Source: Planctomycetota bacterium
GTDB taxonomy: Bacteria; Planctomycetota; Planctomycetia; Isosphaerales; Isosphaeraceae
DNA length: 64,000 nt
Assembly: GCA_021791715.1 (NCBI GenBank)
Contig: JAJYWB010000018.1
Location: 24,743 to 88,742, forward strand
Direction: 5' to 3'
Position 1 is the stretch's first letter. Each line of letters opens with the position of its first letter. The notes beneath the pieces were generated by a model. The model made no database searches and was not told where the DNA came from. It saw only the letters and a list, made by a program, of their open reading frames with translations. The position numbers and the translations under genes are program-made. Shown piece after piece: positions 58,546-64,000 of the stretch.

Positions 58546-59220
58546 ATGGCGGACGTTTTCAAAATCGCGGTACAATCGCGGGACTCGGCCCGGAACAAAG
58601 GGACGGGAACTCGTGTCGCTCGTCGGCTGCGGGCTTCGGGACGCATCCCGGCGATCGTTTACGGGCACAAGCAAACGCCCCAACCGATCAGCCTGGCTCG
58701 GGACGACGCCTGGGAGATCCTCAAGCGATCGACCCATCTCGCCGAGCTTAACGACGGCCAAAAAGCCGAAATGGTCTTGATCCGCGAGATCCAATGGGAT
58801 CATCTCGGCAAAGAGATCATTCATCTCGATTTTTCCCGAGTCGACGTGGGAGAATCGATCGAAACGCAGGTTCGGCTCGATTTTCGAGGCGTGGCCGCGG
58901 GGGTGAACGAAGGGGGCGTTTACGAGGCGCTCTTGCACGACATCTCGGTGACATGCCGAGCCGACGCGATCCCCGATTCGATTCGCGTCGACGTGAGCGG
59001 GCTGCACCTGGGTCAGGCGCTCCACATTCGCGATCTCACGCCTCCTCCGGGGGTTAAGATCGACGCCGACCCCGATCAACTCGTGGCGCACGTGATCACC
59101 CGAGCCGCCGAGGTCGCCCCCGCCGAAGCCGCGGCTGAAGCGGGAACTCAACCCGAACTTATTCGCGCTCGCCCCGAAGAGAAGGGGGAGGAAGCGGACA
59201 AAGGCAAAGACAAGAAGTAA
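58546..59220 (+). CDS. rplY: 50S ribosomal protein L25 (Ctc form)
   Basis: 224 aa from the ATG at 58546; a GTG at 58537 is an alternative. N-terminal L25 domain that binds 5S rRNA: RDSARNKGTGTRVARRLRASGRIPAIVYGHKQTPQPISL. A C-terminal TL5-like beta domain follows (VDVGESIETQVRLDFRGVAAGVNEGGVYE, LHIRDLTPPPGVKID), and the tail is Glu/Lys-rich. The gene order with pth downstream is a common bacterial arrangement. Confidence 0.94.
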   Translation: MADVFKIAVQSRDSARNKGTGTRVARRLRASGRIPAIVYGHKQTPQPISLARDDAWEILKRSTHLAELNDGQKAEMVLIREIQWDHLGKEIIHLDFSRVDVGESIETQVRLDFRGVAAGVNEGGVYEALLHDISVTCRADAIPDSIRVDVSGLHLGQALHIRDLTPPPGVKIDADPDQLVAHVITRAAEVAPAEAAAEAGTQPELIRARPEEKGEEADKGKDKK

Positions 59221-59286
59221 ACATAATGTGGTTCGGCCGGAGCGATCACGGCCGTGGGGAGAGCGAGCCGCGGCGCGGACGAGTTC

Positions 59287-59859
59287 ATGGTCAAGCTTGT
59301 CGTCGGCCTGGGAAATCCCGGGTCCAAATACGAGAAAACACGACACAACATCGGCTTTGAAGTCGTCGATCGAATCGCCGCGGGGGGCTCCGGAGTTTCG
59401 TTCGGTCGCAAGCACGAGGGTTTGTTCGCCGAAACCGAGATCAATCACCATCGGATTTGGCTGCTGAAACCCGAGACTTTCATGAATTTGAGCGGTCGTT
59501 CGGTCGCGCGGGCGCTCAAGTTTTTGGAGGGAGATCTGGCGAATCTGTTGGTCGTTTGCGATGATTTGAATCTTCCCTTGGGGAAGCTGCGGATTCGAAA
59601 ATCGGGTTCCGACGGCGGCCAAAAAGGGTTGCGCGATATCACGGCGCACCTTGGCGGCGACCAATACGCCCGCTTGCGAATCGGTATCGGCGACCCTGGG
59701 GAGCGGGACGCGGCCGATTTTGTTTTGAGTCGATTCCGTCCCGCCGAACTCCCCGTGATCGAAGACGCGCTGATCCTCGCCACCCAGGCCGTCGCGGTTT
59801 GGGTCACACAGGGAATCGACGCCGCGATGAATCGCTTCAACGGTCCCGCGACGGGCTAG
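59287..59859 (+). CDS. pth: peptidyl-tRNA hydrolase
   Basis: 190 aa from the ATG at 59287; the frame opens at 59254. Recycles peptidyl-tRNA released from stalled ribosomes. Motifs: VVGLGNPGSKYEKTRHNIGFEVVD with catalytic His in the TRHN segment, LLKPETFMNLSGRSV, VVCDDLNLPLGKLRIRKSGSDGGQKGLRDI and RLRIGIGDPG. Located 66 bases after rplY and ahead of rpsF on the same strand. Confidence 0.95.
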   Translation: MVKLVVGLGNPGSKYEKTRHNIGFEVVDRIAAGGSGVSFGRKHEGLFAETEINHHRIWLLKPETFMNLSGRSVARALKFLEGDLANLLVVCDDLNLPLGKLRIRKSGSDGGQKGLRDITAHLGGDQYARLRIGIGDPGERDAADFVLSRFRPAELPVIEDALILATQAVAVWVTQGIDAAMNRFNGPATG

Positions 59860-59922
59860 CCCGAAACAAGGGGACGACTCTTAACCGAAACCGAACGGCC
59901 ACGTAACCGGAGGCTTTGTAGC

Positions 59923-60333
59923 TTGTCCGAGAATACATATGAGGGGATGTTTGTGCTGGATAGCAACAAGGTCGCCGTCAATTGGGACGAGACCGTCCAG
60001 CACGTGCACGGGATTTTAACGCGCAATCACGCGTCGATCGTCGCGAGCAGGCAGTGGGACGAGCGCCGGCTCGCTTACCCGATCAACGGTCATAAGAAGG
60101 GGACATACCTTCTTACGTATTTCCGTTCGGGGGGCGAAAACATCAAGAACATCGTTCACGATTGCGGATTGAGCGACGTAATCCTGCGCGAGTTGATTTT
60201 GAAGGTTCATCCCAAGCTCGTCGAGCACCTCGTGAATCAGGCGATGACTTCGACGCCGAGCGTCGAGACCGAAGACGAGCAGCGCGACGAGGAGCAATAC
60301 GACCGGCCGCGGCGAAGGCGACGCGACGAGTGA
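59923..60333 (+). CDS. rpsF: 30S ribosomal protein S6
   Basis: 136 aa beginning at a TTG (59923), which is supported by GGAGG nine bases ahead; the first in-frame ATG would cut into the conserved NTYEGMFVLDSNKV strand. The S6 fold shows RQWDERRLAYPINGHKKGTYLLTYF and the later VILRELILKVHPKL. The tail is acidic then Arg-rich (EEQYDRPRRRRRDE). Binds S18 and 16S rRNA in the small-subunit platform. Followed by ssb, the usual order, although no rpsR is present between ssb and rplI. Confidence 0.93.
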   Translation: MSENTYEGMFVLDSNKVAVNWDETVQHVHGILTRNHASIVASRQWDERRLAYPINGHKKGTYLLTYFRSGGENIKNIVHDCGLSDVILRELILKVHPKLVEHLVNQAMTSTPSVETEDEQRDEEQYDRPRRRRRDE

Positions 60334-60509
60334 GCTTTCGGGGTCGCGAAGTCGGGGATCGCGCCGATCTTCGGCGGTCCCGGCGGTAAGCGACGGTTCG
60401 GTCGCGGGTCGCTTGAGCGATCCGACGAGACATGGTAGCGTAGGATCGGTACAACCGTTTACACTCGGCTTGATCATGACTCGCTTCGACCTGGCACGGG
60501 GGTGCGCCG

Positions 60510-61097
60510 ATGGCGGATTTGAACAAAGTTTTCTTGATCGGACGATTGACGCAGGATCCCGATCTCCGCTGGACGGCGGGGGGCGCGGCGGTCACCGACA
60601 TTCGTCTTGCGACCAGCCGTTCGTGGACGAGCAAGGACGGCGAGCGCAAGGAGGAAACGTTATTCATCGACGTCACGGTTTGGAATCGGCAGGCCGAGAA
60701 TTGTTGCCAGTATCTCCGCAAAGGCAGATTGGTTCACGTCGAGGGGTATCTCAAATCGGAAAGTTGGGAAACGTCGACGGGAGAGAAGCGGAACAAAGTG
60801 AAGGTTGAGGCCGAACGCGTTCAATTCCTCGAACGACGCGACGAAGCCGCGGCGGGAGCGCCCGGGGTCGGTTCGCCGCCGCACGACGACGACGAATTCG
60901 CTCCCCCTCCGCCGCGCGAGCCGCGACGTTCGGCGCCCGCCGCCGAATATCCCGCGCGACCCGCCGCTTCAAGCCCCTCGAACGGTCGTCAGGGTTCGGG
61001 ATACGCTCCCCCCGCCGCCGCGCCCCAGCGCCGACCCGCTCCGCCGCCTCCGCCGAGCGATCTCGACGAATCCGATGAGGAAGACATTCCGTTTTGA
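60510..61097 (+). CDS. ssb: single-stranded DNA-binding protein
   Basis: 195 aa. OB-fold N-terminal half: NKVFLIGRLTQDPDLRW, RLATSRSW, LFIDVTVWNRQAENCCQYLRKGRLVHVEGYL. The C-terminal half is a Pro/Ala-rich disordered linker ending in the acidic partner-binding tip DEEDIPF. Protects ssDNA and recruits replication and repair proteins. Lies between rpsF and rplI as in most bacteria. Confidence 0.96.
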   Translation: MADLNKVFLIGRLTQDPDLRWTAGGAAVTDIRLATSRSWTSKDGERKEETLFIDVTVWNRQAENCCQYLRKGRLVHVEGYLKSESWETSTGEKRNKVKVEAERVQFLERRDEAAAGAPGVGSPPHDDDEFAPPPPREPRRSAPAAEYPARPAASSPSNGRQGSGYAPPAAAPQRRPAPPPPPSDLDESDEEDIPF

Positions 61098-61194
61098 TCC
61101 GAATCCTATAACGATTCACCGCGATTTTATTTTGTATTGATATCCTGAATCGATACGACGTGTGATCGATTCCCCCGGGGAGTTTTTCGGAATC

Positions 61195-61836
61195 ATGGCC
61201 AAGACGAACGAGAAAAAAGCCGCCGCGAAGCCCAAAAAGAAAGCCGCCGCGGCTTCAAAAGCGAAGGGGAAGGAAGCCGCGGCGAAGGCCGTCGCGGTCA
61301 ACGAGCCGCCGCGTCAACCGGGGGTCGAACGGCGCAAAAATCACCCCACCCGCGCCAAAGGCGGGCACATGGAAATCCTTTTAACACAAGCGGTTCCGTT
61401 CGTGGGGAAACCCGGCGAACTGGTGAAGGTGAAGCCCGGATTCGCGCGCAATTACCTTTTGCCGCACGGCATGGCCACGTTCGCGACTCCCCACAACCTG
61501 CGGATCGTCGAGAAACATCGCAAGCGGTTGCAGGCGATCGAAGAGGCGCGACGCACCGATCTGATGAACCTCTCGGCGCAGATCGCCCGCACGTCGATCA
61601 AAATCGAAGCGAACGGCAACGCCGAGGGGTACCTTTACGGCTCGGTCAACGCCGACCTCATCGCCTCGGGGCTCAAGGCTCGAAATCTTGCGGTCGAAGC
61701 GAACAACATTCGAATCGAGGGTCCGCTCAAAGAGCACGGACGGTATATTATCAAGGTGCACCTTGCGCCCGAGATCGATACCGAGTTCGAGCTTTGGGTT
61801 GTTCCGCCGCTGGAAGGGGTCGAGGGATCGGTTTGA
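61195..61836 (+). CDS. rplI: 50S ribosomal protein L9 with N-terminal extension
   Basis: 213 aa from the ATG at 61195. The canonical L9 begins at an internal ATG at 61369 (MEILLTQAVPFVGKPGELVKVKPGFARNYLLPHGMA), giving a normal 155 aa. The extra 58 residues are Lys/Ala-rich (KPKKKAAAASKAKGKEAAAKA) then RRKNHPTRAKGGH, with no stop or gap before the core. Either start could be used; the extension resembles tails of other planctomycete ribosomal proteins and may bind rRNA. The ATG at 61162 is a third option. Confidence 0.88.
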   Translation: MAKTNEKKAAAKPKKKAAAASKAKGKEAAAKAVAVNEPPRQPGVERRKNHPTRAKGGHMEILLTQAVPFVGKPGELVKVKPGFARNYLLPHGMATFATPHNLRIVEKHRKRLQAIEEARRTDLMNLSAQIARTSIKIEANGNAEGYLYGSVNADLIASGLKARNLAVEANNIRIEGPLKEHGRYIIKVHLAPEIDTEFELWVVPPLEGVEGSV

Positions 61837-62004
61837 GCGATCTTTTCGGCTCACGGCGATCAACCACAACCCCGATTTGGCTGAAGCGAATCGAACCCGC
61901 CGTCGATACTAGTGTTCAGCGGGCGACGACGGCGTGTGAACGCGCGCCGTTCGTTTTTCGATCGCGTTTCCTCGTTCTACAATTTGGACGGAGTCGCCCA
62001 GACG

Positions 62005-63417
62005 ATGTCCTCCGCGCCTAACGGTCACTCGTCGCGTTCGGTCGCGTCCCCCTCGGTCGCGTCGTTCGCCGACCGCCTCCCCCCCCAAAACATCGAGGCC
62101 GAAATGGGGGTCCTCGGCGGCGTGTTGCTTAACAACGACATGCTCCACGAGGTCATGACGATCCTCACCGCGGACGACTTCTACCGCGAAGCGCATCAAA
62201 CGATCTTTCGCGCCATTAGAGATTTATATGATCAAGGCAAGGGGGTCGACGCGATCATCCTCGCCGACGAACTCGTCCGCCGCGGCGAATTCGAACGCGT
62301 CGGCGGCGAAGAAATCCTCGCCGCGGTCCTCAACAGCGTCCCCCACGCCGCCAACGCCAAATATCACGCGCATATCGTCCGTCAAAAATCCATTAGTCGA
62401 CATTTAATTCAAAGCTGCAACGAATCGCTCCAGGAGATCTACGACGGCAAACTGACCGCCGACGAGCAACTCGAATCCGCCGAACGACGCATCTTCCAGA
62501 TCGCCGAGGAACAGGTCACCGGAGAAACCGTCGAACTCCGCGATATCCTTGGCAAAACGATGGACAGGATCGCGGCGCGGTCCGAATCGAGACACGCCGT
62601 CACGGGAGTCGGAACCGGATATTACGAACTCGACGACATGTCGGGAGGGCTGCAAAACGCGCAATTGATCATCCTCGCGGCGCGCCCCAGTATGGGTAAA
62701 ACCGCGATCGCCCTTAATATATGCGAACATGTTGCTGTCAATTTGCGTAAAGGGGTTCTGGTCGTCAGCCTGGAAATGGTGCAAAACGAGCTCGCCGAAC
62801 GGCTCATCTGCGCGCGGTCGAGGATCGACGGGCAGAAGCTCAAGACGGGTCAGAACTTAAGCACGCGAGACATGGCCCAACTCGGCAAGGGATTCGAGGA
62901 GCTGCGGTCGTCGCCGATCTTCATCGACGACACCCCCACGCGGACGATGCTGCAGATCACCGCGAACGCTCGACGCTTAAAAATGCGCCACGATATTGGA
63001 CTTGTTATCGTCGATTATATCCAGTTGATCGAATCCGAAAGCGAGGACGGTCGCGATAACCGGCAGGAACAGATCGCCAAAATCAGCCGCAGGCTTAAAA
63101 CGCTGGCTCGCGAGCTCGAGGTTCCCGTGATCGCGCTTTCACAGTTGAATCGAGCCGTCGAAACCCGCGAGGATCGCCGCCCCCGCATGGCCGACCTTCG
63201 CGAAAGCGGGGCGATCGAACAAGACGCCGACCTCGTGCTGCTGCTCCATCGCCCCGAGTATTACGACCCCAACGATCAACCGGGGCTCGCCGAGCTGATC
63301 ATCGCCAAAAACCGCAACGGAGCGACGGGGAAGATCAAGCTCGCGTTCCTGAAAACGTTCTTCCGCTTCGAGAATCTCGCGACCGTCGCCGAACCGATCG
63401 ACGCGGGCTCGTTCTAA
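62005..63417 (+). CDS. dnaB: replicative DNA helicase DnaB
   Basis: 470 aa from the ATG at 62005, with GGAG about a dozen bases ahead; the frame opens at 61912. N-terminal primase-binding domain (PPQNIEAEMGVLGGVLLNNDMLHEV), linker, then the RecA-like helicase domain: LAARPSMGKTAIALNI (Walker A), GLVIVDYIQLIES (Walker B), LSQLNRAVETREDRRPRMADLRESGAIEQDAD and the arginine finger region. Unwinds DNA ahead of the fork as a hexamer. Typical last gene of the rpsF-ssb-rplI-dnaB cluster. No intein is present. Confidence 0.96.
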   Translation: MSSAPNGHSSRSVASPSVASFADRLPPQNIEAEMGVLGGVLLNNDMLHEVMTILTADDFYREAHQTIFRAIRDLYDQGKGVDAIILADELVRRGEFERVGGEEILAAVLNSVPHAANAKYHAHIVRQKSISRHLIQSCNESLQEIYDGKLTADEQLESAERRIFQIAEEQVTGETVELRDILGKTMDRIAARSESRHAVTGVGTGYYELDDMSGGLQNAQLIILAARPSMGKTAIALNICEHVAVNLRKGVLVVSLEMVQNELAERLICARSRIDGQKLKTGQNLSTRDMAQLGKGFEELRSSPIFIDDTPTRTMLQITANARRLKMRHDIGLVIVDYIQLIESESEDGRDNRQEQIAKISRRLKTLARELEVPVIALSQLNRAVETREDRRPRMADLRESGAIEQDADLVLLLHRPEYYDPNDQPGLAELIIAKNRNGATGKIKLAFLKTFFRFENLATVAEPIDAGSF

Positions 63418-63537
63418 GAGGCGATCCGGAAAAGCTCCCGAGACCCTTTCGGCTCGGCTCGATTTTACCGGTTTCGGCGCAAATTCAAAAACAACGCCTA
63501 TCTTTATTAAAAATTTAGATGTCTATTTATCTTGTTT

Positions 63538-64000
63538 GGGAGGGCGAACCTCCCGGTGAGCCTCTTATCATACAAGCTGACGATCAAGATGTTTTGCCGT
63601 AAAGAATAGAGAATATAAAAAACGGCTCACCAGGAGGTTCGCCCTCCCAAAATCGGATCGCCCCACACCCTCCAAATTCGTTCCGCCCTCCCAAAATCGA
63701 CTTATCCTTCCCCGAATTTTCAACGTCTTCATAAGCTCGTTTTCGGCCTCCCATTTTTGGATACGGCATTAAATTTGGCGGATATGTCTCCTCACAGGAT
63801 ATTTTTTTGGGAGGGCGAACCTCCCGGTGAGCCTCTTTTCATACAAGCCGTCGTTCAAGATGTTTTGCCGTGAAGAATAGAGAATATAAGAACGGCTCAC
63901 CAGGAGGTTCGCCCTCCCAAAATCGGATCGCCCCACACCCTCCAAATTCGTTCCGCCCTCCCAAAATCGACTTATCCTTCCCCGAATTTTGAACGTCTTC
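63538..64000. repeat. pair of GGGAGGGCG hairpin elements with shared flanks
   Basis: Two elements at 63538-63648 and 63809-63918 (111 and 110 bp), each with inverted arms starting GGGAGGGCGAACCTCC and a spacer containing ATGTTTTGCCGT and AATAGAGAATATAA. They are the reverse complement of the units at 12364 and 12858. Their right flanks (63649-63730 and 63919-64000) are also near identical, giving a direct repeat of about 271 bases, and resemble the flank at 12302-12363. The window ends inside the second flank. The 61-aa frame at 63584-63769 derives from the repeat. Confidence 0.9.

Overview
The window looks like a chromosomal segment of a planctomycete, most likely from the Isosphaeraceae side of the phylum. 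That placement is an inference from gene content. It rests on two DUF1559 prepilin-like proteins, an ECF sigma factor overlapping a giant serine/threonine kinase with WD40-like repeats, DUF4058 and DUF4432 proteins, tandem secreted terpene-cyclase-fold proteins, long AT-rich gaps between GC-rich genes, and interspersed hairpin repeats whose translations read EGEPPGEP. No rRNA, CRISPR array, transposase or phage gene was seen.

Layout. 1-5.4 kb: thioredoxin, a Ca2+/H+ antiporter, an MtfA-like peptidase and the translational GTPase TypA. 5.7-12.2 kb: a run of plus-strand genes for sugar chemistry (cupin isomerase-like protein, two TIM-barrel isomerase/epimerases, a Gfo/Idh/MocA oxidoreductase), interrupted by a DUF4058 gene and by an unrecognised gene coupled to a PIN-domain gene. 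12.2-13.5 kb: a 494-bp tandem duplication built of hairpin repeats. 13.5-20.9 kb: a fructan/sucrose utilisation operon (PfkB kinase, FHS sugar symporter, DUF4432 mutarotase-like protein, GH32 hydrolase) divergent from a GntR-HTH/LacI-type regulator. 21-22.7 kb: a DUF1559 pseudopilin and a small lipoprotein. A 66-bp bipartite DNA element occurs both in front of the regulator and upstream of this pseudopilin gene, and may tie the two loci into one regulon.

24.2-28.2 kb: SDR and MaoC enzymes, an ANTAR response regulator, a BON-like protein and a sensorless histidine kinase. 28.2-36.7 kb: a five-gene minus-strand operon of exported or membrane proteins (a giant coiled-coil DUF4175-like protein, a small coiled-coil protein, two tandem cyclase-fold paralogues, an NPCBM-like protein). 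37.7-39.7 kb: tadA, whose 3' end overlaps a tRNA-Ser(CGA) gene, and an M24 aminopeptidase. 39.9-45.5 kb: a heavy-metal RND efflux pump with its adaptor and a His-rich exported protein. 46-48 kb: a PIG-L deacetylase and NagB, which could form an amino-sugar route. 48.6-53.3 kb: the kinase and sigma pair. 53.6-55.1 kb: a second DUF1559 gene plus lipoprotein, behind Fur-like palindromes. 55.2-63.4 kb: housekeeping genes (recA, metK, then the classic rplY-pth-rpsF-ssb-rplI-dnaB cluster). The right end is again hairpin repeats.

Genes mostly use GC-ending codons, but many contain short bursts of AT-ending codons, a recurring pattern without an obvious explanation. Start sites were chosen from ribosome-binding-like sequences and family alignments held in memory. 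All functional calls rest on motif recognition by eye, with no database search.
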